Shown here piece by piece: positions 1 through 9,904 of a stretch of 64,000 nucleotides of DNA. This DNA is from Erysipelotrichaceae bacterium (GTDB lineage Bacteria; Bacillota_I; Bacilli_A; Erysipelotrichales; Erysipelotrichaceae). The notes below the pieces were generated by a model. It was not told the origin of the DNA, searched no databases, and saw only the letters and a list, made by a program, of their open reading frames with translations. Location: positions 124,001 through 188,000 of the forward strand of contig JALEZD010000008.1 in assembly GCA_022772735.1 (NCBI GenBank), in the 5' to 3' direction. The position numbers were made by a program, and so were the translations under genes. How positions within the stretch are numbered: position 1 is the first letter of the stretch; each line of letters begins with the position of its first letter.

Positions 1-762
1 ATACTAGGCTCAGCACGTTTACCTGAATTTAAAGAAGAAGAAGTTCAAAATCAAGCTGTAAAAATTTTAAATGAAGAAAAGATTGATGCACTTGTAGTTA
101 TTGGTGGAGATGGCTCATATAGAGGTGCTTTAGCTTTAACTAAAAAAGGAATTAATTGTATTGGTTTACCAGGGACAATTGATAATGATATTGCTGGAAC
201 TGATTATACAATTGGTTTTAATACTGCGCTTGAAACATGTGTTGAAAATGTAGACAAACTACGTGATACATCTAGTTCTCATCATAGATGTTCTGTTGTT
301 GAAGTAATGGGTAATAGATGTGGAGATTTAGCTGTTTATACAGCGATATCATGTGGTGCTGAAATAGTTGTTACACCTGAAAGCGGATATGATGAATTAG
401 ATATCATTGAACGCCTTAGATATTTGGGTAGTGCTGTTAAAAAGAATCATGCAATAGTAATTATTTCAGAAAAAATTACAGATGTTGAAGCACTTGCTAA
501 AAAAATTTCTCAACATACAGATTTTAGTGGTAGAGCAACTGTTTTAGGTCATATACAAAGAGGTGGAAGTCCTTCTCCATTTGATAGACAGCTAGCTTCA
601 CAAATGGGTGAATGTGCTGTTGATATGTTGATGGAAGGAAAAGGTGGACTTTGCATTTGTAGTGTCGATAACAAGATTGTTGGTGTTCCTATTGAGGAGG
701 CTTTATCTAAGCCAAAAAACTCTAGAAAACATTTACATAGATTATTTGAAAGGTTGGTATAA
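1..762 (+). CDS. pfkA: 6-phosphofructokinase, 5'-truncated by the window edge
   Basis: Reading frame 1 is open from base 1 to the TAA at 760-762; the true start lies upstream of the window. Compared with the roughly 320-residue bacterial ATP-PFK, about 70 N-terminal residues are missing. Visible family motifs are LGSAR.PEFK, the ATP-binding GGDGSYRGA, the catalytic PGTIDNDI (the Asp that activates fructose-6-phosphate), TIGFNTA, EVMGNRCGD and GHIQRGGSP. In EVMGNR the usual EVMGR carries an inserted-looking Asn/Arg exchange. The enzyme phosphorylates fructose-6-phosphate in cytosolic glycolysis. The pyruvate kinase gene starts 2 bases after its stop, so the two form the classical pfkA-pyk operon, giving high confidence. 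Confidence 0.97.
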   Translation: MLGSARLPEFKEEEVQNQAVKILNEEKIDALVVIGGDGSYRGALALTKKGINCIGLPGTIDNDIAGTDYTIGFNTALETCVENVDKLRDTSSSHHRCSVVEVMGNRCGDLAVYTAISCGAEIVVTPESGYDELDIIERLRYLGSAVKKNHAIVIISEKITDVEALAKKISQHTDFSGRATVLGHIQRGGSPSPFDRQLASQMGECAVDMLMEGKGGLCICSVDNKIVGVPIEEALSKPKNSRKHLHRLFERLV

Positions 763-764
763 AA

Positions 765-2198
765 ATGAATAGTAGTTTATTAGAAAAAAAGACAAAAATT
801 ATTTGCACAATTGGTCCTTCTAGTGAAAGAAAAGAAGTCATGAGTGAACTTGCTAAGGCAGGGATGAACATTGTTAGATTAAATTTTAGCCATGGTTCAT
901 ATGAAGAACATCTAAACAGAATTAAAAATGCTGAGGCTGTTAGTGATGAAACAGGTATCAATTTAGGTATATTACTAGATACTAAAGGACCTGAAATTAG
1001 ATGTGGTTTGTTTGAAAAAGATAAAGAAGAGTATAAAATTGGTGAAATAGTTACAATTGTTAAAGAAGAAATATTAGGAACACATGAAAGATTTCATATA
1101 AGAGTTCCAGAAGTTTTTGATGATGTTGTTGCTGGTAACTTTATACTTATCAACGACGGTAAAATGAAACTTACTGTTCTTGAAAATAATGGTTCTGAGT
1201 TAAAATGTAGAGTAGAAGTTAATGGAGTTATTAGTTCTAATAAAGGATGTAATATTCCTGGCGTTAAACTATCTATGAATTTTATATCTAAAAAAGATGA
1301 TTCTGACATTAGATTTGGATGCCAAAACAATGTTGACTTTATTGCTGCATCATTTGTTAGAAGAGCAGAGGATGTTTTAGCTATTAGAAAAATTTTAATT
1401 GAAGAAGGAAAACCTGAAATACAAATTATTGCAAAAATTGAAAACCAAGAAGGTTTTGATAATGTTGAAGCTATTTTAGAAGTTGCTGATGGAGTAATGG
1501 TTGCTCGTGGTGATTTAGGAGTTGAAATTGCTCCTGAGCTTGTACCTGTATATCAAAAGGCAATTATTAAAGCAGCTAATAAAGTTGGAAAACCTGCAAT
1601 CACTGCTACTCATATGCTTGATTCTATGACTGCAAATCCTCGTTGTACTAGAGCTGAAGCAAGTGATGTTGTTAATGCTGTTCTTGATGGTTCTGACTGT
1701 GTAATGCTTTCTGCAGAAAGTGCTGCAGGTGATTATCCAGTTGAAGCATGTGCAATGATGGCTCAACTTGCATTAACTGCTGAAAAAATTATTCCTTATG
1801 CTCAAAGACTTGAGTATTCAAAACGTTCTTCAAGAGCTTCTGTACAAGATGCAATTGGAATTTCTGTTTCTGATGCTGCTTTAACACTTGATAAAGTAAA
1901 AGCAGTTGTGGCATTTACTCAAGGTGGTACAACAGCAAGAAGAATATCTAAATTTAGACCTTCTGTACCTGTATTAGCTATTACTTTTACAAAGAGTGTT
2001 CAAAGAAAATTGGAAAGCTATTGGGGTGTAAAACCATATTTGTCTGATGTTCAAAATGAAATGACAAATGATGACGAATTGGCATGTACATTTGCTAAGG
2101 CACATGGAATTAAACCAGGAGACTTAATCATTATTACTGCAGGATATCCAACAGGTGAAGGTTCTGCAAATATGATGAAAATTATTGAAGTAAAATAA
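765..2198 (+). CDS. pyk: Pyruvate kinase
   Basis: 477 residues, converting phosphoenolpyruvate and ADP to pyruvate and ATP. The N-terminus KTKIICTIGPSS, MNIVRLNFSHG, LDTKGPEIR, the substrate-binding MVARGDLGVE and the ITATHMLDSM block are all present and in order, followed by the C-terminal alpha/beta allosteric domain. The length matches the short form; the extra PEP-utiliser-like domain of Bacillus pyruvate kinase is absent. ATG 765 is preceded by AAAGG inside the end of pfkA and only 2 bases separate the genes. A terminator overlaps the stop codon. Confidence 0.98.
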   Translation: MNSSLLEKKTKIICTIGPSSERKEVMSELAKAGMNIVRLNFSHGSYEEHLNRIKNAEAVSDETGINLGILLDTKGPEIRCGLFEKDKEEYKIGEIVTIVKEEILGTHERFHIRVPEVFDDVVAGNFILINDGKMKLTVLENNGSELKCRVEVNGVISSNKGCNIPGVKLSMNFISKKDDSDIRFGCQNNVDFIAASFVRRAEDVLAIRKILIEEGKPEIQIIAKIENQEGFDNVEAILEVADGVMVARGDLGVEIAPELVPVYQKAIIKAANKVGKPAITATHMLDSMTANPRCTRAEASDVVNAVLDGSDCVMLSAESAAGDYPVEACAMMAQLALTAEKIIPYAQRLEYSKRSSRASVQDAIGISVSDAALTLDKVKAVVAFTQGGTTARRISKFRPSVPVLAITFTKSVQRKLESYWGVKPYLSDVQNEMTNDDELACTFAKAHGIKPGDLIIITAGYPTGEGSANMMKIIEVK

Positions 2199-2222
2199 AA
2201 AGTGGTTTATTCCACTTTTTTT
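2197..2222 (+). terminator. Rho-independent terminator of pfkA-pyk
   Basis: The stem AAAAAGTGG (2197-2205), loop TTTATT and arm CCACTTTTTT (2212-2221) form a perfect hairpin with its own T-run. It begins inside the pyk stop codon. The same AGTGG/CCACT stem with the TTTATT loop recurs after rpsO. Confidence 0.85.
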
Positions 2223-2236
2223 AGATAGGAGATTAT

Positions 2237-3715
2237 ATGATAAATAAGTTTAAAGAATACGAATTTAAAATTTCTGCATATGAATTAGCACTAACAACAA
2301 TGAATTTTGATGCAATGACTGTTGCTCCAAAGTTATCTAGTGAATACAGAAACGAAAGAATGGGATATTTAAGTGGTGAATATTATAGTATATTTACAGA
2401 TAAAGAATTTGTAGAAATAATAGAAAATTTAAAAAATGATAATAGTTTAGATTTTATAACAAAAAGAAAGATAGAATTGTATGATCAATTTTTAAATAAA
2501 ACAAAAAATATTTCTAAAGAGGAATATACAAGTTTTGAAAAACTAAAAATGGATTCATATGATGCTTGGGAAAAGGCTAGAAAAGAAAATGATTATAAGA
2601 TTTATGAGCCATTTTTATTAAAATTAATAGAAACATCAAAAAAATTAACTTTAAAAAGAGAGCCAAATAAAGATGTTTATAATGTACTTCTTTCTGACTA
2701 TGAAGATGGAATGGATAAAGAAAAATATGATAAATTTTTTAATCTTATCAAAGAAGAAATAGTGCCATTAATTAAAAAAATTACAGATAGTAAACAAATA
2801 AAAAATCAATTAGAAGGATATAAATTTCCTTTAAATATCCAAAAGGAATATGTAAATGATATCTTAAGTTATTTAAGATATACTGATGATTTTGGAGTTT
2901 GCGCAACAAGTATCCATCCTTTTAGTTCAAGACTTAGTAAAAATGATGCAAGAATAACTACAAGATATAACGAAAATGATGTTTTAGATAGTATATTTAG
3001 TGTTATTCATGAAGTAGGACATGCAATGTTTGAGCATCAAGTTGCAGATGAAATTGCAAATGGAATAATTCATAATTCTATTTCTATGGGGACACACGAA
3101 TCTCAATCTAGATTGTTTGAAAATTGTCTTGGAAGAAGCAAAGCATTTTGGGAATATAATTACCCAATTTTACAAAATAAATTTGATTTTTTAAAAAATA
3201 TTAGTTTAGATGAATTTGTAAATACAATAAATATCTCAAAGCCATCTTTAATAAGAGTTGATGCGGATGAACTTACATATCCACTTCACATTTTAATAAG
3301 GTATGAACTTGAAAAAGGTATATTTGATGGAAGTGTAGATATAAAGAATTTAAGTAATGAATGGAATAAAAGGGTAAAAGAATATCTTGGAATAGATGTT
3401 CCTAGCGATTTAAAGGGAATATTACAAGATATTCATTGGAGTGATGCATCTTTTGGATACTTTCCTACATATGCATTAGGTTCAGCTTATGCAGCTCAAA
3501 TATTTAATAAAATGAAACAGGAAATTGATGTTGATTGCTTATTAAGGAATAACAAGTATGATGAAATCAATAACTGGTTAAAGGAAAAAATTCATAAAAA
3601 TGCTGCTCTATATAGTCCTAAAGAAATTATTTTAAAAGCAACTGGTGAAGAATTTAATCCTAGATATTATGTTGACTATTTAAAAAATAAATTTTCAAGT
3701 TTATACAATATTTAA
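2237..3715 (+). CDS. M32 family metallocarboxypeptidase (carboxypeptidase Taq-like)
   Basis: 492 residues, the usual length of the M32 family, which removes C-terminal amino acids from peptides in the cytosol. The zinc motif HEVGH is at residues 258-262, followed by the family-typical MGTHESQSRLFEN (third zinc ligand Glu) and preceded by IHPFSSR and DARITTRY. The C-terminal IRYELEKG block is also typical. The start ATG 2237 follows an AGGAGA ribosome site 8 bases upstream. The gene sits alone between two terminators, so it is probably its own unit or reached by read-through from pyk. Active-site residues look intact. Confidence 0.93.
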   Translation: MINKFKEYEFKISAYELALTTMNFDAMTVAPKLSSEYRNERMGYLSGEYYSIFTDKEFVEIIENLKNDNSLDFITKRKIELYDQFLNKTKNISKEEYTSFEKLKMDSYDAWEKARKENDYKIYEPFLLKLIETSKKLTLKREPNKDVYNVLLSDYEDGMDKEKYDKFFNLIKEEIVPLIKKITDSKQIKNQLEGYKFPLNIQKEYVNDILSYLRYTDDFGVCATSIHPFSSRLSKNDARITTRYNENDVLDSIFSVIHEVGHAMFEHQVADEIANGIIHNSISMGTHESQSRLFENCLGRSKAFWEYNYPILQNKFDFLKNISLDEFVNTINISKPSLIRVDADELTYPLHILIRYELEKGIFDGSVDIKNLSNEWNKRVKEYLGIDVPSDLKGILQDIHWSDASFGYFPTYALGSAYAAQIFNKMKQEIDVDCLLRNNKYDEINNWLKEKIHKNAALYSPKEIILKATGEEFNPRYYVDYLKNKFSSLYNI

Positions 3716-3737
3716 AAAACACCTTAAGGTGTTTTTT
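3714..3737. terminator. Bidirectional terminator between M32 peptidase and aldo/keto reductase
   Basis: Arms AAAAAACACC (3714-3723) and GGTGTTTTTT (3728-3737) around a TTAA loop are a perfect inverted repeat with A- and T-tracts on both sides. It touches the stop codons of both convergent genes, so it can terminate both. Confidence 0.85.
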
Positions 3738-4596
3738 AAATTAAATCTTTTCTTGCGTCATTAAAGCCTTTAAACATATCTACAGCTTCTGCAGTGTTAT
3801 GGTTAAAAAACATACTTGTTTTAGTATTTAATTGTGCAATTTGTTCCATATCTTCATCTGATAAACTAAAGTTGAGAATATCTATATTTTCTTTCATTCT
3901 TTCTATTTTAGTAGATTTAGCTAATGAAACAATATCTCGTTGAAATAACCATCTTAGTATTACCTGAGCGACTGATTTATTGTATTTGTTAGATATGTCT
4001 TTTAATATACTGTTGTTAAATATATCATTTTTACCTTCAGCAAATGGAGCCCAAGCTTCAGTTTGAACATTTCTTTTTATCATGTTTTCTTGTGCTTCAA
4101 TTTGTTGATTAAATGGATTGATTTCTATTTGATTAACATGTGGTGGCATTTTAGAAAAAACAGCAATGTCAGCTAATCTATCTGGATAAAAATTACTAAC
4201 TCCAATTGCTTTAACTTTACCTTCATTATATAGTTTTATTAAATCGTTATATGCAGCATAGTAATCAGCAAATGGCTGATGTAATAATACTAAATCTAAA
4301 TAGTCAACTTTCAATTTTTTCATTGATTTTATAACCGAGTTATAAGTTGTTTCAAGTCCATAATTAGATATCCATACTTTGGTTGTAATAAATAATTCTT
4401 CACGTGGCACACCACATTTTAAAATTGCATTTCCTACTTCTTCTTCATTAAAATATGATTGCGCAGTATCAATTAATCTATATCCAGCTTTTATTGCATT
4501 AATAACACTTTCTTCACATTCTTCTTTTGATATTTGAAATACACCAAAACCTAATTTAGGCATTTTAACTCCGTTTGACAATGTAACATATTCCAT
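3736..4596 (-). CDS. Aldo/keto reductase
   Basis: 286 residues of the NADPH-dependent AKR superfamily (AKR5-like, 2,5-diketo-gluconate reductase/YvgN type). The catalytic tetrad is visible: Asp43 and Tyr48 in DTAQSYF, Lys73 in ITTKVWI and His106 in LLHQP. It opens with NGVKMPKLGFG and keeps the IGVSNF and QIE.NP motifs of the barrel. ATG 4596 has a strong AAGGAGGAG ribosome site. Its promoter contains a candidate operator and faces a MerR gene, so it is probably induced by an aldehyde or similar stress through that regulator (inference). The actual substrate cannot be read from sequence. Confidence 0.93.
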   Translation of the reverse strand: MEYVTLSNGVKMPKLGFGVFQISKEECEESVINAIKAGYRLIDTAQSYFNEEEVGNAILKCGVPREELFITTKVWISNYGLETTYNSVIKSMKKLKVDYLDLVLLHQPFADYYAAYNDLIKLYNEGKVKAIGVSNFYPDRLADIAVFSKMPPHVNQIEINPFNQQIEAQENMIKRNVQTEAWAPFAEGKNDIFNNSILKDISNKYNKSVAQVILRWLFQRDIVSLAKSTKIERMKENIDILNFSLSDEDMEQIAQLNTKTSMFFNHNTAEAVDMFKGFNDARKDLI

Positions 4597-4640
4597 ATAA
4601 GCTCCTCCTTTAAAATTTATAGAATGTTTTACATAAATAT

Positions 4641-4669
4641 TGTATAATTCGGTTGTAACTACCGGTCAA
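4641..4669 (-). promoter_or_regulatory. Promoter of the aldo/keto reductase with a MerR-type operator in its spacer
   Basis: On the minus strand TTGACC (plus 4664-4669), a 17-base spacer and TATACA (plus 4641-4646) form a good sigma-A promoter. The spacer carries the near-palindrome CGGTTGTAACTACCG (4650-4664; one mismatched pair). MerR-family activators bind exactly between -35 and -10. A plus-strand TATAAT at 4643-4648 may be the -10 of the divergent regulator. Confidence 0.6.
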
Positions 4670-4689
4670 TACTTTTGGAGGGAATTTTT

Positions 4690-5082
4690 ATGTATTCTAT
4701 GAAAGAAGCATGTAAATTAACGAATTTAACATATGAAAAGTTAAAATTTTATTGTAATGAAGGATTAATTTTAAATGTAAAAAGAGATTCAAATAATTAT
4801 AGGATTTTTGATGAATCAGATATAGAGTGGATAAATGGAATAACTTGTTTAAAGAATTGTGGAATGAGCTTAAAAGAAATAAAAGAATATATAAAATTAT
4901 GTTTTGATGGTGAAAAAACAATTAATAAAAGAAAAGAAATTTTAAAATTAAAAAAAATAGAATTAGAAAAGAAAATTGAAGAAATAAATAACAGTATAAT
5001 GTATATTGATAAAAAAAATAAATACTATGATGATGTTTTAAATGGAAATATAAAATATAAAAGCAATATAAAAACCAACTAA
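4690..5082 (+). CDS. MerR family transcriptional regulator
   Basis: 130 residues. The N-terminal winged HTH runs from about residue 1 to 70 with typical YSMKEACKLTNLTYEKLKFY and GMSLKEIKEYI, followed by a long dimerising coiled coil (about 75-115). There is no Cys-rich metal-binding loop, so it resembles the AdhR/NmlR/YraB-type regulators of stress enzymes more than the metal sensors. The ATG at 4690 is preferred over the in-frame TTG at 4675 because GGAGGG at 4677-4682 is then correctly placed. It is divergent from the aldo/keto reductase and probably regulates it. Confidence 0.88.
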   Translation: MYSMKEACKLTNLTYEKLKFYCNEGLILNVKRDSNNYRIFDESDIEWINGITCLKNCGMSLKEIKEYIKLCFDGEKTINKRKEILKLKKIELEKKIEEINNSIMYIDKKNKYYDDVLNGNIKYKSNIKTN

Positions 5083-5095
5083 GCGTTGGTTTTTT
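5071..5095. terminator. Terminator between merR-type gene and rpsT
   Basis: AAAACCAAC (5071-5079), loop TAAGC, GTTGGTTTTTT (5085-5095). The stop codon of the regulator is in the loop. A- and T-tracts on both sides make it usable by the convergent rpsT transcript too. Confidence 0.8.
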
Positions 5096-5097
5096 AA

Positions 5098-5361
5098 TTA
5101 GTTAATTGAATTAACAGCTTTTGCAAGGCGTGATTTTTGTCTTGCAGCATAGTTGTCATGTTTGATATGGCTTGATACAGCTTTATCTAACATTTTGTTT
5201 GCTTTATCTAAAGCAGCAACTGCAGCTACCTTATCGTTTGCAGCTACTGCAACTTTAACGTTTTTAATTGCTGTTTTTAAAGCTGATTTTTCTCCAGCTT
5301 GAGCTCTGCTTTTTTTAAGGTTAGTAATTGAACGCTTTTTTTGAGATTTGATATTTGCCAT
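5098..5361 (-). CDS. rpsT: 30S ribosomal protein S20
   Basis: 87 residues, lysine-, alanine- and serine-rich, with the family start MANIKSQKKRS and the C-terminal HKN..AARQKSRLAKAVN-like block (here SHIKHDNYAARQKSRLAKAV). S20 binds 16S rRNA early in 30S assembly. The minus-strand ribosome site AGGAGGTG lies at ideal distance from the ATG. It is a single-gene unit with its own consensus-like promoter. Confidence 0.97.
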   Translation of the reverse strand: MANIKSQKKRSITNLKKSRAQAGEKSALKTAIKNVKVAVAANDKVAAVAALDKANKMLDKAVSSHIKHDNYAARQKSRLAKAVNSIN

Positions 5362-5388
5362 TTTGCACCTCCTGTATATCGCTTTAGA

Positions 5389-5417
5389 ATTATAGCAAAA
5401 TCACATTTAAAATGCAA
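5389..5417 (-). promoter_or_regulatory. rpsT promoter
   Basis: Minus-strand TTGCAT (plus 5412-5417), 17-base spacer, TATAAT (plus 5389-5394), preceded by TGC, an extended -10. It lies 28 bases upstream of the start codon. Confidence 0.75.
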
Positions 5418-5424
5418 CAAAGCA

Positions 5425-5433
5425 TGATATAAT
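5425..5433 (+). promoter_or_regulatory. fmt promoter, extended -10
   Basis: TGATATAAT at 5425-5433 is a perfect TGn extended -10, 27 bases before the fmt start; no convincing -35 is visible at 17 bases upstream. Confidence 0.5.
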
Positions 5434-5460
5434 CATCAAGTAGTAAAGGAGTTTTTTTAT

Positions 5461-6396
5461 ATGAATAAATTAAAAGTTGTATTTATGGGAACACCAGAAT
5501 TTGCTTGTGGTATTTTACAAGCACTAATTGATGAAAAATATAATATTCTAGCAGTTGTATCACAACCAGATAAAAGGGTAGGAAGAAAACAAGAGTTAAA
5601 AAATACTCCTGTAAAACAAGTTGCCTTAAATAATAATATAAAGGTAATACAGCCAATAAAAATTAAAGATGAATATGAAGAAATTCTTAATTTGAATCCT
5701 GATATTATAATTACATGTGCATATGGACAAATGGTACCTGAAATAATTCTAAACTATCCAAAATATGGATGTATAAATGTTCATGCCTCTCTTTTACCAA
5801 AATATAGAGGTGGTGCTCCAATTCATAAAGTAATAATTAATGGTGAAAAAGAAACAGGTGTTACAATTATGAAAATGGTGAAAAAAATGGACGCAGGAGA
5901 AATGTATCTAAAAGATGTTGTAAAAATTGATGATGATGATACAACTGAAATTCTTCATGATAAACTTAAAAAATGTGGAAGTGACCTAATAAAAAAATTT
6001 ATACCAAAGTTTATTAATGGTGAAATTGAAGGTGTTAAACAAAATGAAGAAGAAGCAACATTTGGTTATAACATAACAAGAGATGAAGAATTTGTGAGTT
6101 TCAAAAATAGAAATGTTGATGTGATTTATAATCAAATTCGTGGATTGATAAGTTGGCCAATAGGATATGGTATAATAGATGGAAGGCATATTAAATTTCA
6201 TGAAGCTAAAAAGATTAATTCAAAACATTCATTTGAAAATGGGAAAGTTATTAGTTTCGATGATGGAATGAAAATTGCATGCGATGGTGGATTTATATGT
6301 GTTTTGAAATTACAATTAGAAGGTAAGTCTAAAATGTCATATAAAGATTTTGAAAATGGTATAGGTAAAACATTAATTAATAAATATTTTGAATAA
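5461..6396 (+). CDS. fmt: Methionyl-tRNA formyltransferase
   Basis: 311 residues, the normal length. It transfers the formyl group of 10-formyl-THF to initiator Met-tRNA. The start [10 protein letters not shown], the folate-binding [12 protein letters not shown] with the catalytic Asn and His just upstream (INVHASLL), and [16 protein letters not shown] with the catalytic Asp are present, followed by the C-terminal tRNA-binding domain. A GGAG ribosome site lies before ATG 5461. The usual def partner is not adjacent; lepA follows 14 bases downstream. Confidence 0.96.
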   Translation: MNKLKVVFMGTPEFACGILQALIDEKYNILAVVSQPDKRVGRKQELKNTPVKQVALNNNIKVIQPIKIKDEYEEILNLNPDIIITCAYGQMVPEIILNYPKYGCINVHASLLPKYRGGAPIHKVIINGEKETGVTIMKMVKKMDAGEMYLKDVVKIDDDDTTEILHDKLKKCGSDLIKKFIPKFINGEIEGVKQNEEEATFGYNITRDEEFVSFKNRNVDVIYNQIRGLISWPIGYGIIDGRHIKFHEAKKINSKHSFENGKVISFDDGMKIACDGGFICVLKLQLEGKSKMSYKDFENGIGKTLINKYFE

Positions 6397-6410
6397 GAAA
6401 GGTAAATTTT

Positions 6411-8219
6411 GTGAAACAAACAAAGATTAGAAATTTTTCGATAATTGCTCATATTGATCATGGAAAATCAACACTTGCAGATAGGATTTTAGAACAAACA
6501 GAAACTGTAATGCAAAGAGAGATGAAAGATCAAATTCTAGATCAATTAGATTTAGAAAGGGAAAGAGGAATAACAATAAAATTAAATGCTGTACAGTTAA
6601 AATATAAAGCAAAGGATGGAGAAGATTATATATTTCATTTAATTGATACTCCAGGACATGTTGATTTTACATATGAAGTTTCACGCTCTTTAGCAGCTTG
6701 TGAAGGTGCTGTTTTGGTAGTTGATGCTGCACAGGGAATTGAAGCTCAAACACTTGCGAATGTATATTTGGCACTTGATAATGACTTAGAAATAATTCCA
6801 GTTATAAACAAAATTGATTTGCCTAATGCAGATCCAGAAAAGGTTTGTAAAGAAATAGAAGATGTAATAGGACTTGATACAAGTGAATCACCACTTATTT
6901 CTGCAAAGAGTGGATTAAATATTGATCAAGTTTTAGAAGCAATAGTAAAACATGTTCCATCGCCTAGTGGAAATCCTAATGCCCCATTAAAAGCACTTGT
7001 TTTTGATTCACTATATGATTCTTATAGGGGAGTAATTGTTTTTGTCAGAGTTAAAGATGGTGAAATAAAACCTGGTGATAAAATTAAGTTTATGGCAAGT
7101 AATGCCATATATGAAGTAAATGAAGTTGGTATTAGAAATCCAAAAGAAGTAAAAAAGGATAAACTTGGTTGTGGTGAAGTAGGATGGATTAGTGCAAGTA
7201 TTAAAAATATTCACGATGTAAATGTTGGAGATACAATAACATTTAGTGAAAATAGTGCAAGTGAACCATTGCCTGGTTATAGAAAAATGAACTCAATGGT
7301 TTATTGTGGATTATATCCAACTGATAGTAATAAATATAATGAATTAAGAGATGCTTTAGAAAAGCTAAGTTTAAATGATTCTGCACTTAATTTTGAGGCT
7401 GAAACATCTCAAGCATTAGGATTTGGTTTTAGGTGCGGTTTTTTGGGATTATTACATATGGATGTTGTTCAAGAGAGACTGGAAAGAGAATTTAATTTAA
7501 CTCTTATCGCAACTGCACCATCTGTTATTTATCATGCTTATCTTACTGATGGAAGTATGATTAAAGTTGACAATCCAGCAATGTTACCACCTGCACAAAA
7601 AATTCACCACATTGAAGAGCCATATGTAAAAGCTTCAATAATGGTTCCTAATGAATATGTAGGGCCAATTATGGAGCTTTGTCAGGCAAAAAGGGGTATT
7701 TATATTGACATGAAATATATCGACGATACTAGAAATCAATTGATATATGAAATACCACTTGGAGAAGTAGTGTTTGACTTTTTTGATAAATTAAAGTCTA
7801 GTTCAAAAGGTTATGCGTCATTAGATTATGAACTTATTGGGTATAGAGAAGGTAAGCTTGTTAAAATGGATATTTTATTAAACGGTGATACTATTGATGC
7901 ATTAAGTATTATTGTATTTAGAGACTTTGCATATAGATATGGCAATGCAATGACTTTAAAGTTGAAAGACTTAATTCCCCAACAACAATTTGAAATACCA
8001 GTTCAAGCAGCTGTTAATGGAAAGGTTATCGCAAGAACTAATATAAAATCATTAAGAAAAAATGTTTTAGCTAAGTGTTATGGTGGAGATATAACAAGAA
8101 AGAAAAAACTTCTTGAAAAACAAAAAGAAGGTAAGAAAAGAATGAAAGCAGTAGGTTCTGTTGAAATACCACAAGAGGCTTTCCTATCTGTTCTTTCAAT
8201 GAATGATGATAACAAATGA
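6411..8219 (+). CDS. lepA: Elongation factor 4 (ribosome back-translocase GTPase)
   Basis: 602 residues. G-domain motifs are complete: [10 protein letters not shown], the switch [27 protein letters not shown] and SAKSG. The EF4-specific C-terminal domain is present with the lysine-rich [24 protein letters not shown] block that contacts tRNA. The start is GTG at 6411 with AAAGG upstream. EF4 remobilises stalled ribosomes. Stop and start codons overlap in ATGA with hemW, as in Bacillus, indicating coupling. Confidence 0.97.
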   Translation: MKQTKIRNFSIIAHIDHGKSTLADRILEQTETVMQREMKDQILDQLDLERERGITIKLNAVQLKYKAKDGEDYIFHLIDTPGHVDFTYEVSRSLAACEGAVLVVDAAQGIEAQTLANVYLALDNDLEIIPVINKIDLPNADPEKVCKEIEDVIGLDTSESPLISAKSGLNIDQVLEAIVKHVPSPSGNPNAPLKALVFDSLYDSYRGVIVFVRVKDGEIKPGDKIKFMASNAIYEVNEVGIRNPKEVKKDKLGCGEVGWISASIKNIHDVNVGDTITFSENSASEPLPGYRKMNSMVYCGLYPTDSNKYNELRDALEKLSLNDSALNFEAETSQALGFGFRCGFLGLLHMDVVQERLEREFNLTLIATAPSVIYHAYLTDGSMIKVDNPAMLPPAQKIHHIEEPYVKASIMVPNEYVGPIMELCQAKRGIYIDMKYIDDTRNQLIYEIPLGEVVFDFFDKLKSSSKGYASLDYELIGYREGKLVKMDILLNGDTIDALSIIVFRDFAYRYGNAMTLKLKDLIPQQQFEIPVQAAVNGKVIARTNIKSLRKNVLAKCYGGDITRKKKLLEKQKEGKKRMKAVGSVEIPQEAFLSVLSMNDDNK

Positions 8220-9316
8220 TAAACTATTTATATTTACATGTTCCATTTTGTAAAACTATTTGTGGATATTGTGATTTTTGTCATTATATTTATAACAAGA
8301 ATAAAGTGAATCAATGGTTAGAGTGTTTAAAAACCGAGATTGAAAGTAAAAAAATTAATAAAAAACTTAAAACCATTTATATTGGCGGTGGTACTCCAAC
8401 ATCTCTTAATGAAGAAGAATTGGATAAATTATTAAGTCTTCTTAAACCATATAGCAAAAATATAATCGAATATACCATCGAAGCTAATCCAGAAACAATA
8501 ACAGAGGAAAAAGTTTTAATTTTCAAAAAATATGGTATTAATAGAGTAAGTATAGGTGTTCAATCTAGTGATGATAAACTTCTTAAAATTATGAATAGAA
8601 GGCATAACTTTGAAAGTGTAAAAGAGTGTATAAAACTGTTAAAAAAACACAAAATCAACAATATTTCTGTAGATTTTATGTATGGATTACCATTTCAGAC
8701 TATGGATGATTTGAATAAATCTCTACATGACTTTATCACTTTAGATGTTCCACATATTTCAATATATTCTTTAACTATTGAAGAAAACACACCATTTTAT
8801 AAAAGGGGATATAAAAAAATGGATGATGATTTGGAAGCAGATATGTATGATAGAATAATAGATTTTTTAAGATTAAACGGTTATGCACAATATGAAATAA
8901 GTAGTTTTTGTAAAGATGATTTAAAGTCTATTCATAATATGGCATATTGGAACTATGAAGACTTTTATGGAATCTCAATGTCTGCGAGTGGAAAAAATAA
9001 AAATTTAAGATATGATAATACTAAAAATTTTAATAAATATTTAAAAAAAGAGTATATAGAAAATGAAATTTATTTAAGTAAAAATGATGAAATGTTTGAA
9101 TATATAATGATGGGGTTTCGATTAAAAGATGGTTTTGATTATCTAAAGTTTGATAAAAAGTTTAAAATTTCATTTTTGAAAAGATATGAATTAATTTTGA
9201 ATGATTTGTTAAAAAATGGATTGATTGCTGTTGAGGGCAAATATATTAAATGTAGTGAAAAAGGTTATAAATTATTAAATAATGTATTAGAAAAATTTTT
9301 GATAGGGGATAGTTAA
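8216..9316 (+). CDS. hemW: Heme chaperone HemW-like radical SAM protein
   Basis: 366 residues. The radical SAM cluster motif [10 protein letters not shown] (C-x3-C-x2-C) is preceded by YLHVPFC and followed by [17 protein letters not shown] and RVSIGVQS, all typical of HemW (formerly called HemN-like). Known HemW proteins bind heme and lack the coproporphyrinogen oxidase activity of true HemN. The lepA-hemW order is conserved in Bacillota, but the hrcA-grpE-dnaK-dnaJ genes that often follow are not here. Confidence 0.93.
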   Translation: MINYLYLHVPFCKTICGYCDFCHYIYNKNKVNQWLECLKTEIESKKINKKLKTIYIGGGTPTSLNEEELDKLLSLLKPYSKNIIEYTIEANPETITEEKVLIFKKYGINRVSIGVQSSDDKLLKIMNRRHNFESVKECIKLLKKHKINNISVDFMYGLPFQTMDDLNKSLHDFITLDVPHISIYSLTIEENTPFYKRGYKKMDDDLEADMYDRIIDFLRLNGYAQYEISSFCKDDLKSIHNMAYWNYEDFYGISMSASGKNKNLRYDNTKNFNKYLKKEYIENEIYLSKNDEMFEYIMMGFRLKDGFDYLKFDKKFKISFLKRYELILNDLLKNGLIAVEGKYIKCSEKGYKLLNNVLEKFLIGDS

Positions 9317-9320
9317 TATT

Positions 9321-9899
9321 ATGAAAAAAAGAATTTTTTGGATAATTGTTTCAATTGTTTTAGTGGGAATTAGGTTTGCGTATAAATATAACAAATATAA
9401 TAAAAATAAAGTATCAAGTACATATACTTCAGAAGTTGCAAAAGAAATTAGCGAGAAAACTAATGAAGAAACTCAAGAAGTAATTTCTAATAGTATATCT
9501 TCTCTTGCAGATAAAATTTATTTAAATGGATATAAAATTGAAAAAAATGATAATGAGAAGATTACAATAAAAAATTCAAATGATGAAATAGTATATGATA
9601 ATGTTGATGAATATGTAAATACAATTTCTACATTATTTGTAGTTGCAATAGAAAATGATATTTATGCATTTAATACTATAACAAATGAAAAATATGGTCC
9701 ATATACATCAGCTGCAATAACTTATCTAGTTAAAGATGGCAAAAATTTGAATGAAAAAGGATTAACTTATATTTTAAATGATGAAATTAAAGTGTTAACT
9801 CATGACAATTTATATGATGTTTTAGAAACTTCAGGAACATTAAATGAAAACTCAGAAATATATTTTGATATAGATTCAAAAGTACTTTCTTTTAAATAA
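9321..9899 (+). CDS. Hypothetical membrane-anchored protein
   Basis: 192 residues, not recognised. One N-terminal hydrophobic segment (about residues 4-21, IFWIIVSIVLVGIRFAY) after KKR suggests a type II anchor or uncleaved signal, with the rest outside the membrane. A Ser/Thr/Glu-rich linker (about 30-60) leads to a region with repeated short strand-like units that look beta-rich. No lipobox. It begins 4 bases after hemW, so it is co-transcribed, but nothing links it to heme. The start ATG 9321 has a weak GGGGAT ribosome site within the hemW end. Confidence 0.7.
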   Translation: MKKRIFWIIVSIVLVGIRFAYKYNKYNKNKVSSTYTSEVAKEISEKTNEETQEVISNSISSLADKIYLNGYKIEKNDNEKITIKNSNDEIVYDNVDEYVNTISTLFVVAIENDIYAFNTITNEKYGPYTSAAITYLVKDGKNLNEKGLTYILNDEIKVLTHDNLYDVLETSGTLNENSEIYFDIDSKVLSFK

Positions 9900-9904
9900 A
9901 TTAC

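Noticed and set aside
4628..4648. TTTACA as -35 of the MerR gene
   Set aside because: Only 9 bases separate it from TATAAT, too short for a promoter.
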